NCBI GenBank assembly: GCA_029259605.1
Contig: JAJDEV010000191.1
Location: forward strand, 1 to 34,310
Reading direction: 5' to 3'
Length of the DNA: 34,310 bases
Origin: Planctomycetota bacterium
GTDB lineage: Bacteria; Planctomycetota; UBA1135; GCA-002686595
Numbering within the stretch: the stretch's first letter is position 1; each line of letters opens with the position of its first letter. Shown here in pieces: positions 14,397 to 24,099 of the stretch. The position numbers and the translations under genes are program-made. The notes under the pieces were generated by a model that saw only the letters and a program-made list of their open reading frames with translations, did no database searches and had not been told where the DNA came from.

Positions 14397-16601
14397 GTGC
14401 AATCCAAAGTCGCGACGAACCTGACCTTCCCGGTCGGCGGGATGACGTGCCAAGCGTGCGCACAGTCCGTCGAGCGCTCGCTGCGCGCGGTCCCGGGCGT
14501 CGAGCGTGCGGAGGTCAACTTCGGATCGCGCAGCGCGGCGGTCGTCTTCGACGCGGACATCGCGACGCGCAACGCACTCCGGCGCGCGGTGACGGCGACC
14601 GGCTACACGGTCCCCGACGGCTTCGAGGACGGGGCCGGCGACCTGCGCGCCGACGTCGACTTCGCCGAACGCACCGAGCGCGAGCAGCTCGCGCGCCTGC
14701 GCCGCGACGCGGCCGTCGCGATCCTCGCAGGCACGGCGACGGTCGCGCTGTCCCTCCTGCGCGCCGACGCTTGGGTCGTGCTCGCCTCGGCGTCGGTCGT
14801 CGCGCTCGGCGCCGGCCGGACGATCGCGTCGGCGGGCTTTCGCGCCGCGCGCCGACTCGCGCCCGACATGAACACGCTCATCGCGCTCGGTGCGTTGTCG
14901 GCCTGGCTCGCGGGAGCGATCGCCACCTTCGGCGTCGACGCCTTCGGGGCCCCGGGCCCCCACCTGCGCGCCTCCGCGCTGACGCTCGCCTTCGCGCTGA
15001 TCGGTCGGTACGTCGAGACGCGCGCCCGGGCCCGGACGGGCGGTGCCGTGCGGGCGCTGCTCGACCTGACGCCCCCCACCGCGCGCGTCCTGCGCGCCGG
15101 CATCGAGACCGAAGTGCCCCTGGACGAAGTGCGTGTCGGCGGGCTCGTGCTCGTCCGTCCCGGCGAACGCATTCCGGTGGACGGCACGATCCTGAGCGGC
15201 ACGACGACGGTCGACGAGGCGATGCTGACGGGCGAGAGCGTGGCGCGCGAGCGACGCGCGGGCGACGCGGTATTCGCGGGAACGATCAACGGACTCGGCG
15301 CGTTGTCGGTCCAGGTCACCCGAACGGGCACCGCATCCGCGATCGGCCGGATCGCCGCCGCGGTGCGCGACGCCCAGGGCTCGCGCGCGACCGCGCAGCG
15401 CATCGCCGACCGCGTGAGCGCGGTCTTCGTCCCGACCGTCCTCCTCATCGCGCTCGTCACGGCGGTCACGTGGCTCGCGGTCGGCGCCGGAACGGAGGCG
15501 ACCATCGCGCGGCTCGTCGCCGTGCTCGTCGTCGCGTGCCCGTGCGCCCTCGGGCTCGCCACACCGACGGCGATCGTCGTCGCCGCCGGTCGCGCGGCGC
15601 GCGAGGGCGCGTTGTTCCGCAACGCAGAGGCGCTCGAGCGACTCGCCACGGTCGACACGATCGTGCTGGACAAGACCGGCACGCTCACGCGCGGGGAGCC
15701 GCGGCTCGAACGCGTCGTTCGCCCGCCGCGTGCCACGCGTTCGGAGGACGAGCTCCTCGCGCTCGCCGCAGCCGTCGAACGCGCGAGCGAGCAACCGCTC
15801 GGCGCGGCGGTCGTGCGCGCCGCCCTCGCGCGCTCGCTGCGCATCGCGGTCGCGAGCGATGTGCAGGCGGAGCCGGGGCGCGGCATCCGCGGAACCGTCG
15901 AAGGGCACGACGTGTGGATCGGAAGCCCGAGCGCGGCGCCGGCGTCCGCAGCCGGCGAACCAGCGGAGCTCGCGCTCGAATCCGGCGAGACGCCGGCCAT
16001 CCTGATCGTCGATGGGCGCGTCGAGGCCGCGCTCGGATTCGTCGACGACCTGCGCCCCTCGAGTCCCGACGCGATTCGCGCGTTGCATGCGCTCGGCCTC
16101 GAAGTCCACCTGTTGTCCGGCGACGACGCGGCGGTCGTCGAGCGCACAGCCCGCCTGCTGCGGATCGAGCATCACCGCGGCGGCGTCTCGCCGACGGACA
16201 AGGCCGAGTACCTGCGCGAACTCGCTGCGCGCGGACAGAGCACGGCCATGGCCGGCGACGGCATCAACGATTCCGTCGCGCTGACGGTCGCGGACGTCGG
16301 GATCGCCATGGGCGGCGGCGCCGATGTCGCGATCGAAGCCGCCGATGCCGCGCTGCTCGCCGACGATCCGGCGCGCATCGCGACGCTCGTGTCGCTCGCG
16401 AGGCGAACGCGCGGCACGATTCACGCGAACCTCGCCTGGGCGTTCGGCTACAACCTCGTCGCGCTCCCCGTCGCTGCCGGCGTGCTCCAACCGTGGACGC
16501 ACTGGAGTCTACCGCCGCAGTGGGGCGCGGCGGCGATGGCGGCATCGAGCGTGCTCGTCGTGCTCAACAGTCTGCGCTTGCGCTGGACGCAGCTCGCGTG
16601 A
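14397..16601 (+). CDS. copA: Cu(+)-type P1B-ATPase with one HMA domain
   Basis: A 734-residue heavy-metal pump. One N-terminal metal-binding domain has GMTCQAC (C18, C21). Then come the actuator TGES (278-281), the membrane metal site CPC (C381, C383), phosphorylated Asp in DKTGT (D425), and the hinge GDGIND (620-625). The last two helices carry GYN..ALP and MAASS, the pattern of Cu(+) exporters. It would move Cu(+) out of the cytosol using ATP. One oddity: the nucleotide-domain HP dipeptide is QP (Q466-P467, in ASEQPLG). I start at the GTG at 14397, which opens directly on the HMA domain; the frame stays open to 13590 only as antisense of the LOG gene. No other copper gene is adjacent. Confidence 0.88.
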   Translation: MQSKVATNLTFPVGGMTCQACAQSVERSLRAVPGVERAEVNFGSRSAAVVFDADIATRNALRRAVTATGYTVPDGFEDGAGDLRADVDFAERTEREQLARLRRDAAVAILAGTATVALSLLRADAWVVLASASVVALGAGRTIASAGFRAARRLAPDMNTLIALGALSAWLAGAIATFGVDAFGAPGPHLRASALTLAFALIGRYVETRARARTGGAVRALLDLTPPTARVLRAGIETEVPLDEVRVGGLVLVRPGERIPVDGTILSGTTTVDEAMLTGESVARERRAGDAVFAGTINGLGALSVQVTRTGTASAIGRIAAAVRDAQGSRATAQRIADRVSAVFVPTVLLIALVTAVTWLAVGAGTEATIARLVAVLVVACPCALGLATPTAIVVAAGRAAREGALFRNAEALERLATVDTIVLDKTGTLTRGEPRLERVVRPPRATRSEDELLALAAAVERASEQPLGAAVVRAALARSLRIAVASDVQAEPGRGIRGTVEGHDVWIGSPSAAPASAAGEPAELALESGETPAILIVDGRVEAALGFVDDLRPSSPDAIRALHALGLEVHLLSGDDAAVVERTARLLRIEHHRGGVSPTDKAEYLRELAARGQSTAMAGDGINDSVALTVADVGIAMGGGADVAIEAADAALLADDPARIATLVSLARRTRGTIHANLAWAFGYNLVALPVAAGVLQPWTHWSLPPQWGAAAMAASSVLVVLNSLRLRWTQLA

Positions 16602-16641
16602 GCATTCGCATGAGACGGGCCGTCGGGTGAGCGCCCGAGGG

Positions 16642-16670
16642 TTGGACACTCCGCGTGTCTCGGTCAGAAT
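16642..16670 (+). promoter_or_regulatory. Possible promoter of the TMTC-like gene
   Basis: TTGGAC (16642-16647) and CAGAAT (16665-16670) are 17 bp apart and 36 bp before the GTG start. Matches to the sigma-70 consensus are only fair (3/6 and 4/6). TGGACA and TGTCCA also form an inverted repeat across the same stretch. Confidence 0.25.
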
Positions 16671-16706
16671 GTCCACGACCCGATCGCCCGATCGAAAGGT
16701 CGGACC

Positions 16707-18980
16707 GTGACGAGCCAAGAGCACCCCGCGCAGAAGAGAGCCATGCGCGCCGCCGCGCTTCTGCTCCTGGTCTTGGCGACGGTGGGCCTTTACGCGCGCG
16801 TCGTGGAGCACGAGTTCGTGTCGTTCGACGATCCGATCTATGTCACGAAGAACCCGCACCTCGACGATGCGTTCACCGCCGACGGCCTGCGCTGGGCGTT
16901 CACGACCGCGCGCGGAGCGAACTGGGCGCCCTTGACGTGGCTCAGCCACGCGCTCGACTACCGTTGGTTCGGACTCGAGCGTCCCGGCGGGCATCACGCG
17001 ACGAGCGTCGCCCTCCACGCGCTCACGGCGCTCCTGTTCGTCGTCGCCTTCGCGCGGCTGACCGGCGCGTTCTGGCGCTCGTTCTTCGTCGGCGCACTGT
17101 TCGCCTTCCATCCGCTGCGCGTCGAATCGGTCGCGTGGGTGTCCGAGCGCAAGGACGTGCTCTGCGGGCTCTTCTTCGCGGCGACGCTCGTCGCCTACGC
17201 GTCGTACGCCCGCCGCCCGCGGCCGCTCGCGTACGCCGCGGTGCTCGTCTCGTATGCGTTGTGCCTGCTCTCGAAGTCCATGGGTGTGACGCTACCGTTC
17301 GTGCTGCTCCTGCTCGACATCTGGCCCCTCGGGCGCGCGACGAAGGAACGCTACGGGAAGCTGATCCTCGAGAAGTTGCCGCTCATCGCGCTCGCCCTCG
17401 TCGCGGCGACCGTGACGTTCATCGCGCAGGATCGAGCCGGCGCGGTCTCGAGCCTCCACAACCTACCCCTGCTCGAGCGCGTCGCGAACGCGACGATCGG
17501 CTACGCCGCGTACGTGCACTCGACGCTGTGGCCGACCGGCCTGGCGTGCTTCTACCCACATCCGAGCGTCCTCGACGCGCCGCACTCGTGGGTCGGTGTT
17601 CGCCTGCTCGCCGCCGTAGGAACGCTGACGTTGATCACGGCGGTCGCGATACGGGTCCGTCGCTCGGAGCCGTCGCTCTTGGTCGGATGGCTGTGGTTCC
17701 TCGGCACGCTCGTGCCCGTCATCGGGTTCGTCCAGGTCGGCGAGCAGTCCACCGCCGATCGGTACACGTACGTTCCGTCGATCGGCCTGGCCCTCACGCT
17801 CGTTTGGGGAGGGACCCGGCTCGCGCAGCGCGCACGCATCGGAAACGCGACGCTCGCCGTCGCCGGAGGCGCGTGGATCGTCGCCCTCGCCTTCGTGACC
17901 GTGCGGCAGATCGACACGTGGGCGACGAACACGAGCCTGTACGAGCACGCTCTCGCCGTCACCGACGGGAACTTCAAGGCGCACAACAACCTCGGGCTGG
18001 CGCTGGAGCGAGGCGGTGACATCGAGGCGGCCGAGGCGCACTTCGTCGCCGCGCTCGAGGCGCGCTCGAACTACGCACCGGCGCTGATCAACCTCGGTCG
18101 CGTCGTGCACGAGCGCGGCGAGTTCAATCGCGCGCGCGCTCTGTACACGCGCGCACTCGAGGTCGCGCCCAATGCCTCGGTCCACAACAACTTCGGCGTG
18201 CTCCTGCTCGACCGCGGCGACGTCGGTCGCGCGCGCGAACACTTCGAGCGGGCGCTCGAACTCGACGCGAACTCACACGACGTCTTGCGCAACCTCGCGC
18301 GACTGTATGCGGTCGGCGGCAATGCCGACCGCGCGACCGAGTACCTGGAACGACTCCTCGAACTCGACCAGACGGACGCCTGGGCGTGGTACGAGCTCGG
18401 CATCCAAGACTCGAACAAGCGTCGCTTCGACAGCGCGCGGCGCCACTTCGAGCGCGCGACGGAGCTCGAGCCCGACGCCGGCCGCGGCTGGATCGGACTC
18501 GCGCGTGTGGCCCTCCTCGAGGCGCGCCCGACCGACGCCATCCGGTACTTCGAAGAAGCGGGATCGCGCGAGGGGCTCAGCCGCCAGAACTCCGCCAAGC
18601 TCGCCTACCTCTACCTCGAGCACGGCGATCCCACGAAGGCCTCCGACGCGTTCAAGGTCGCGTTGGAGGGCGCGGGGAAGAATTCGGCGTGGGCGAACGA
18701 GCTCGCGCTCCTGCTCACCACGTCCGACGACGTGAGCGTGCGCAATCTGCAGCGCGCGCTGGCCTGGGCGCGTATCAGCGTCACCGAGACGGACGAGTCG
18801 AACTGGGAGTACATGAGCACGCTCGCGACGGTCCACGCCGAGCTCGGGAACCGCGCCGAGGCTCTGCACTGGCAGCGCAAGGCCGTCGAGCTCGCCCCGT
18901 CCGACGAACGCGACGCCGCGGTGCGTCGGCTGCGGCAGCTCAACATCCTGCTCGAGAAGCCCGCGGCGGAAGAGCGCTAG
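16707..18980 (+). CDS. TMTC-like multi-pass membrane protein with C-terminal TPRs
   Basis: A 757-residue protein. The N-terminal half has about ten membrane helices. Its conserved motifs are SFDDPIYVTKNPHL (D41-D42, the acidic pair of the first outside loop in GT-C enzymes) and HPLRVESVAWVSERKDVL (about 134-151). From about residue 430 to the end come eight or more tetratricopeptide repeats. This architecture is that of TMTC-type O-mannosyltransferase-like proteins common in Planctomycetota and relatives; sugar transfer is inferred. The frame starts at GTG 16707 with AAAGG 8 nt upstream; the ATG at 16743 (codon 13), with purine-rich AAGAGAG before it, is a good alternative. Its TAG stop overlaps that of the convergent gene inside one CTAG. 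Confidence 0.82.
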   Translation: MTSQEHPAQKRAMRAAALLLLVLATVGLYARVVEHEFVSFDDPIYVTKNPHLDDAFTADGLRWAFTTARGANWAPLTWLSHALDYRWFGLERPGGHHATSVALHALTALLFVVAFARLTGAFWRSFFVGALFAFHPLRVESVAWVSERKDVLCGLFFAATLVAYASYARRPRPLAYAAVLVSYALCLLSKSMGVTLPFVLLLLDIWPLGRATKERYGKLILEKLPLIALALVAATVTFIAQDRAGAVSSLHNLPLLERVANATIGYAAYVHSTLWPTGLACFYPHPSVLDAPHSWVGVRLLAAVGTLTLITAVAIRVRRSEPSLLVGWLWFLGTLVPVIGFVQVGEQSTADRYTYVPSIGLALTLVWGGTRLAQRARIGNATLAVAGGAWIVALAFVTVRQIDTWATNTSLYEHALAVTDGNFKAHNNLGLALERGGDIEAAEAHFVAALEARSNYAPALINLGRVVHERGEFNRARALYTRALEVAPNASVHNNFGVLLLDRGDVGRAREHFERALELDANSHDVLRNLARLYAVGGNADRATEYLERLLELDQTDAWAWYELGIQDSNKRRFDSARRHFERATELEPDAGRGWIGLARVALLEARPTDAIRYFEEAGSREGLSRQNSAKLAYLYLEHGDPTKASDAFKVALEGAGKNSAWANELALLLTTSDDVSVRNLQRALAWARISVTETDESNWEYMSTLATVHAELGNRAEALHWQRKAVELAPSDERDAAVRRLRQLNILLEKPAAEER

Positions 18981-19270
18981 TCGCCTTCGCGTTCCTCGAG
19001 CTTCTTGTTGGCCTTCCTGAACAGGTCGTCGAGCGCTTGCTCGCGGTTCTGCTCGCGCGAAAGACCGGCATCGAACTTGTCGGTCGCGGTCGAGAGTCGG
19101 CTCTCGACGCGACTCGCCGCGTCGTCCCAGTCGGATTCGCGCACGACGGGTTTGCCGGTCTCGTCGAGTTCGGTCTCGCGCCGCCACTTCATCACCGTGC
19201 CCGTGCGCACATCCACGTCGAGGTGGCTGTTGCAGCACGGACAGGTGACCTTCGTTTCTCGAGCGCTCAT
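18977..19270 (-). CDS. Small Cys-cluster protein, function unknown
   Basis: A 97-residue protein whose N-terminus has CPCC (C10, C12, C13) in the context VTCPCCNSHLDVD, like half of a zinc ribbon; no second Cys pair is present. The rest is charged and probably helical, ending KLEEREGD. The Shine-Dalgarno-like AGGACG precedes the ATG. It starts 8 bp after the amidohydrolase gene and is probably the third gene of that operon. Its stop and that of the TMTC-like gene on the other strand lie in the same four bases, CTAG at 18977-18980. Confidence 0.7.
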   Translation of the reverse strand: MSARETKVTCPCCNSHLDVDVRTGTVMKWRRETELDETGKPVVRESDWDDAASRVESRLSTATDKFDAGLSREQNREQALDDLFRKANKKLEEREGD

Positions 19271-19278
19271 GCGTCGTC

Positions 19279-21852
19279 CTAGCGGGATTGGAGCGTGTGC
19301 AGCCGGTCGCGGAAGTAGTCGTAGAGCTCGGTCTGCCGGTTGCCGACGTCCTGGATCTCGCCGCCGATCAACACGTGCGTGACGACACTCGTCGCCTCGA
19401 GCAGATCGCCATCGGAAACGACGACGTCCGCGATCTTGCCGACCGCCAAGCTGCCGACCCGATCTTCGATCCCGAGCACCTCGGCCGGATAGTACGTGAT
19501 CGCGCGCAGCGCTTCCTCGCGCGGCAGGCCGTAGGCAGCCGCGAAACCCGCGTGGAACGGCGTGTTGCGCGTGTTCTCCGGATCCTCGGTCATGATCGAA
19601 ACGTGCACGCCGGCGCGGTGCAGGACCGCGGCGTTCGCGTAGCAGGCCTCGTAGGGATCGAAGTTCGAGTTCGGCACCGACTGCACCGGGCCGACGACGA
19701 CGGGGACACCGGCCTCGACGATCGCGTCGACGACTTTCCAGCCTTCCTTCGCGCCGAAGAGCACGGCGTCGAGCTCTTCCTCGGCGACGAACTTGAGCGC
19801 GAACAGGATCGCCTGCGCACCGTTGGCGTGCACACCGACCCGCTTTTCGCCCGACGCGAACGCGGCGAGCGCCTCGAGCCGCGGGTCGAACGGCGGCGGC
19901 GTCAGCCCGTTCTCGTCCGCCTCGCGGGTGAGCCGCGCGTACTCACGCGCATCTTCGAGCAAGTCGCGCATCGCCTCGACCGACTCCGGTTCCTCGGCCT
20001 CCTTGTCGTCCTTCGCCCGGACGCGCGGGAAGTTGATGTGGAGCATGTCGCGGTCCACCATCACGAGCTCCTCCCACGTGTCGCCGTCGAGACGAATCAC
20101 TGCGGACTGCCCGACGATCGGGCCGCGGCCGTGCGGCGCCGTCTGCGCGCGCGTGATGCCCGCCGAGCGCGTGACCGGAATGTGCGCGGTCGCCGCGTGA
20201 ATCGAACTCGCGACGCGAATGTCCGGCTGGTTGCCACCGATCTCCGACGTGTCGTTCGTGCCCTTCACGGATCCGATCTCGTTGAGTCCGAGGTACGAGG
20301 ACAGCGCGATGATCCCGGGCCAAACGTGCTTGCCCGTCGCGTCGATCACCTGCGCCTCGGCGGGAACGGACAGGTCGGAGCCGAGGTCGACGATCTTGCC
20401 TGCCTGGATCACGAGCGTGCCGTTCTCGATGACCGGACCGGTGGCGGGATGCAGCGTGCCCCCGACGATCGCGAGGACGTCACCGCCGCCGGGCGTATAC
20501 GACGCCTCGATCGCGGCATGCGGCTCGAGCTCTCGCACCTGACCCGGTTCGTCGTCCAGACCGAACGCGTCGCGGCGTTGGAACTCGATGTTGCCGTCGA
20601 CCATCGTCCACTCGACCTGTGAGTACACGGACAGCGGGTCGCCGGTGTGCAGGACGATGTCCGCGTCCTTGCCGGGCTCGAGCGTTCCGACGCGGTCGGC
20701 GATGTCGAGTTGGATCGCGGCGTTGCGCGTCGCGAGTGCGAGCGCGCGCACGTGATCCATCCCGGTGTAGCGCACCGACTTGGCCGCCTCGTGATACAGG
20801 TGGCGAATCAACTCACCGCTGTCCGAGTTGATCGTCGACACGACGCCGGCCTCGTCGAGCAGTCCGGCGTTCTGCGGGATCGCGTCGTATGCCTCCTGCT
20901 TGTAGCCCCACCAGTCGGAGAAGGTCGACGTTCCGGCGCCGTGCTCGGCGATCTCGAACGCGACCTTGTAGCCCTCGAGCACGTGCTGGAGCGTCTTGAT
21001 CCGGAACCCGAACGACTCCGCGGTGCGCAGTAGCATCAGGATCTCGTCGGCGCGATAGCAGTGCGAGTGCACGTTGACGTCGCCCTCGAGGATGCCCACG
21101 AGTACCTCGAGGCGCACGTCGCGGCGCGGCGGCGCGACGTCTTCGCCGCGTTCGATCGCGGCGTCGTACTCGGCCCATTCGCGCGAGTACTCCTGCGCGC
21201 GACGGAAGCCGCGCTGGAACACGGACTCGACACCGGCGCGCGTCGCGGGGTAGCGACCGCCGGGACCCCAGTTGGACTGCTTGGGGTTCTCGCCGAGCGC
21301 GAACTTGATGCCCTGGGGCGCGTCGTCGAAGCGCAGCTCGTCGACCTCGCGGCCCCACTTGAGCTTGAGCACCTCGCTGCGGCCGCCGATCGCGTTCGCG
21401 GAGCCGTGCAAGCACTGCATCGTCGTCGTGCCGCCGGCGAGCGCGCGGTAGATCCCGACGTCGTCGGAGTTGATGACGTCGGTGATGTCGCAGTCGGCGG
21501 TGATCGACAGCGAGCCCTCGTTGATCCCGCGCTCGATCGCGAGGTGCGAGTGCGTGTCGATCGCGCCGGGCGTCACGTGCTTGCCCGTCCCGTCGATGAC
21601 GAGGACGCTCTCGGGCGCGTCGAGATCCTGGCCGATCGCCGCGATGCGCCCGTCTTGCACGAGCACGTCGCCGACGTACGCCGGCTGCACCGCATCGTGG
21701 ATCGTGACGTTGCGAATGACCGCGCCGTCCGAGGTGTCGAGCACGGGAGTGCGGTGCGCGTCCGTTTCGAACGGATGCTCGTACGAACTCGTCGCGTCGT
21801 CGTCGAAGGCGGCCAGCGTTCCGAGAAGCAGAATGGGTAGAAAGGTGTTCAT
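19279..21852 (-). CDS. Secreted protein with two amidohydrolase domains, the second lacking HxH
   Basis: An 857-residue protein with a short signal peptide (MNTFLPILLLGTLAA). Domain 1 (about 45-430) keeps metal ligands of amidohydrolases: DTHSH (H101, H103), VHSH (about 262-264) and Asp in STINSDSG. Domain 2 (about 455-857) repeats the same fold, with IVGGTLHP at its start and VGSLAVGKIADVVV near its end. Its HxH position reads ALSSY (518-520), so its metal site is incomplete. Related proteins are annotated as imidazolonepropionase-like amidohydrolases; the substrate is unknown. I start at the ATG at 21852, with AGGAG 10 nt upstream; an in-frame ATG at 21861 lies only 1 nt from that AGGAG. 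It follows the next gene upstream by 14 bp and is translationally close to it. Confidence 0.8.
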   Translation of the reverse strand: MNTFLPILLLGTLAAFDDDATSSYEHPFETDAHRTPVLDTSDGAVIRNVTIHDAVQPAYVGDVLVQDGRIAAIGQDLDAPESVLVIDGTGKHVTPGAIDTHSHLAIERGINEGSLSITADCDITDVINSDDVGIYRALAGGTTTMQCLHGSANAIGGRSEVLKLKWGREVDELRFDDAPQGIKFALGENPKQSNWGPGGRYPATRAGVESVFQRGFRRAQEYSREWAEYDAAIERGEDVAPPRRDVRLEVLVGILEGDVNVHSHCYRADEILMLLRTAESFGFRIKTLQHVLEGYKVAFEIAEHGAGTSTFSDWWGYKQEAYDAIPQNAGLLDEAGVVSTINSDSGELIRHLYHEAAKSVRYTGMDHVRALALATRNAAIQLDIADRVGTLEPGKDADIVLHTGDPLSVYSQVEWTMVDGNIEFQRRDAFGLDDEPGQVRELEPHAAIEASYTPGGGDVLAIVGGTLHPATGPVIENGTLVIQAGKIVDLGSDLSVPAEAQVIDATGKHVWPGIIALSSYLGLNEIGSVKGTNDTSEIGGNQPDIRVASSIHAATAHIPVTRSAGITRAQTAPHGRGPIVGQSAVIRLDGDTWEELVMVDRDMLHINFPRVRAKDDKEAEEPESVEAMRDLLEDAREYARLTREADENGLTPPPFDPRLEALAAFASGEKRVGVHANGAQAILFALKFVAEEELDAVLFGAKEGWKVVDAIVEAGVPVVVGPVQSVPNSNFDPYEACYANAAVLHRAGVHVSIMTEDPENTRNTPFHAGFAAAYGLPREEALRAITYYPAEVLGIEDRVGSLAVGKIADVVVSDGDLLEATSVVTHVLIGGEIQDVGNRQTELYDYFRDRLHTLQSR

Positions 21853-21866
21853 GGTTGTCATGCTCC

Positions 21867-23756
21867 TCAGCGGGCGCTCTTCGGGTCGCGTTCTCCGTCC
21901 ACGGTCCGAACGATCGGTTCGGACATGACCGGGATTTCGTAGGTCACGTCGCCGGACAGGCTGTCGCCTTCGAGCTTCATCGCGTAGGTGAAGTCGACGG
22001 CGAAGTCCCCCATCTCGAACGACCCGCTGAGCTTCAACGACGTTCCGTTGACGGTGCCCGTGACGTCGATGGTCATGTTGCTGTCGTCGCGCGGGTTCTT
22101 GCTCTCGTGCTTACCGGTGACGGCACCGTCCTCGGCCATCTCGATCGTCAGCGTCGCTTCCTGGGCCTCGCCGTCGTCGCCCGCGATCGTGAGCGTCCAC
22201 GTGCCGGATGCATCGACGCCCTCGGCCGGACCTTCGCCCGCTTCCTCATCCGCTTCGTCGGGCAGGTCGAACTCGGTCGGGAAGCCGTCGACGAACACCC
22301 AGACGACCTTGGCCTTCTTGTCCGTCAACGGGTCGGCGCTCCACAGGGCCAGCGTCGCGTCGTATCCGGGTTCGATGCGACCGAGGCGCTTGTCGAGGCC
22401 GAGCAGCTCGGCGGCGTGCGTCGTGAGCGCGGCGAGCGCGGCGTCTTCCGCCAACCCGGTCTCGACCAGCGTGCGCACCTTCTCGAGCAGCTTGCCCGGC
22501 TTCTCGGTGCCCGTTCCGAACGCGAAGCGCACGCCGGCTTCGGTCAACCGGAGCGCCGAGTCACGCGTCTCCTCCCACCGGCGTCGACGCTCGACGCGAA
22601 CGCCGAGCGGTTCCTTGTACTGCCAGTCGCGCTCCGCCTCTTCGGCTTCCTCCTCACCCGCCGCGTCGTCGTCGGTGGTCTCCGCGTCGGGCGCAGCGGA
22701 GGCCTCGACCGCTTCCGCGTCGCCCGCGTCCGGGTCTTCGGCGTCGATGGCTTCCTCGGTGTCCTCTTCCTTGTCCTTGCCCTTCTTCTTCTTGTCCTTC
22801 GCCAGCGGATCCTTGACCTCCTTGCCCCAATCGAGCGTCAGGTAGACGGGGATGTCGCGCTCGGCCAGACGATCGGCGGCGCGCCACGCGTCCTTGCCGC
22901 CGCTGATCGCGATCGCGAACTCGAGCTCGTCGGCGAGTCCGATCCAGCGCTCGATGTCGCGGTGGGAACCCGTCTCGCAGAGCAGCACGCGCTTGCCGGC
23001 GAGGACGTCGCCCCCGGCCTCGAGCTCGGCGTCGAACGGCGGGCGCAGCCCGGGACGACCGGCCTCGTAGCGGGCCGCGAGTTCCGCATGGCGCGCCGCG
23101 TCGAGGAAGAACTGGCGGAGCTGGGCCATGTAGCCCATCAGCGTGCCCGGATAGCCCGGGCCACTCGCCTGGAACGCGGCGGCGGCGAACGCGTCGGGGC
23201 GCAGCACGACGTCGCGCATCGCGGCCTCGCGCGTCGACGCGACGCACGTCGTGCCAGCGAGCAGCTGTCCGCCCGGCGCGACGTGTGCGGCTCCGAAGCC
23301 GTTCTCGCGCCACGCCCTCGACGCATCGGCGTCGATGGCCAGCGCTTCGGCCGCGCGGAACGCCGGCTCGATGCCCTTGCGGTTCGCTTCGCGCATGTCG
23401 ATGCGAACGCTCGCTCCGACGTCGACCGGGATGTCCTGGTCGATCGCGGGCTCGGGCGTCTCGACTCCCGTTCGCGTGTACGCGTCGATGAACGCGGGCA
23501 GACCGATGAGGCCTTCTCCGTCGACGATGCGCACGCCGCTCGGGATCGGCGCGTCGGCGCTCAGGATCTCGTCGATCCGACCGTAGCGCAGGACGACGTG
23601 CACCTTCGTAGGCTCGCCTCCGTCGTCGTCGGGAAGTCCGAGGCTCACGTTCGTGATGCACGTCGGTTGCGGGGTGGCCGGCGCCTGCGCGGTCGCGAGC
23701 GCGGTCGTCAGAACGGCGCAGCCGATGACGGATAGAAAGCGTCGAATGCGGAACAT
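21867..23756 (-). CDS. Secreted amidohydrolase-like pseudoenzyme with acidic insert and beta-domain
   Basis: A 629-residue protein with a signal peptide (residues 1-24, ending ATAQA). The fold start is recognisable (VRIVDGEGLIGLPAFIDAY). The HxH site reads DAYTRTG, with Y93 and R95 in place of both His, so metal binding there is lost. A low-complexity Lys then Asp/Glu/Ala-rich insert lies at about residues 315-375. The fold's closing strand LGRIEPGYDATLALW is present, and a beta-rich C-terminal domain (about 500-629, GTWTLTIAGDDGEAQ onward) is appended. AAGGAGAGGG just before the ATG is a strong ribosome site; the frame to 24206 is rejected. It heads the operon with the two-domain amidohydrolase and may partner it as a non-catalytic subunit. 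Confidence 0.78.
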   Translation of the reverse strand: MFRIRRFLSVIGCAVLTTALATAQAPATPQPTCITNVSLGLPDDDGGEPTKVHVVLRYGRIDEILSADAPIPSGVRIVDGEGLIGLPAFIDAYTRTGVETPEPAIDQDIPVDVGASVRIDMREANRKGIEPAFRAAEALAIDADASRAWRENGFGAAHVAPGGQLLAGTTCVASTREAAMRDVVLRPDAFAAAAFQASGPGYPGTLMGYMAQLRQFFLDAARHAELAARYEAGRPGLRPPFDAELEAGGDVLAGKRVLLCETGSHRDIERWIGLADELEFAIAISGGKDAWRAADRLAERDIPVYLTLDWGKEVKDPLAKDKKKKGKDKEEDTEEAIDAEDPDAGDAEAVEASAAPDAETTDDDAAGEEEAEEAERDWQYKEPLGVRVERRRRWEETRDSALRLTEAGVRFAFGTGTEKPGKLLEKVRTLVETGLAEDAALAALTTHAAELLGLDKRLGRIEPGYDATLALWSADPLTDKKAKVVWVFVDGFPTEFDLPDEADEEAGEGPAEGVDASGTWTLTIAGDDGEAQEATLTIEMAEDGAVTGKHESKNPRDDSNMTIDVTGTVNGTSLKLSGSFEMGDFAVDFTYAMKLEGDSLSGDVTYEIPVMSEPIVRTVDGERDPKSAR

Positions 23757-24099
23757 GCCCTCTCCTTTTCGATGGTGGGCGGCTCGAGGCGGAACGCGCG
23801 ACCGGTGGTTCACGGTCCACGCTTCGCGATCGCCGGGAAGGATCCCGTGCGGTGCGTGGTCCAGATCGAGGGGTGAGGTCGGACGCGAGGCCTCATTCTG
23901 CACGCGAGTTCCGATTCCAGCCACGGCGCGGCTCGCAAGGCATCTGTGAGACCGGGCGCGCAGCCGAACCGTCGGGGCGCGATTGCCCGTCATCGAGAGC
24001 GTTTCGGCCGGACGCCGGCGCCAAATCGCCCTTTCGCTTTCACGACGGGCGCCGCCCCGCGTCTGCTGCAGGTCCGAACGTCCCGCCCGAACAACCGCC
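23757..24099. other. Divergent intergenic region, 343 bp
   Basis: It separates the amidohydrolase operon (minus) from the operon starting at 24100 (plus). The ribosome site of the former is at its left edge. I see no gene, long repeat or clear promoter pair in the rest; composition is like the surrounding DNA. Confidence 0.5.

Noticed and set aside
14355..16502. 715-codon minus-strand frame over the copper ATPase
   Set aside because: Arg/Asp/Gly-rich shadow frame; the plus strand carries all P1B-ATPase motifs.
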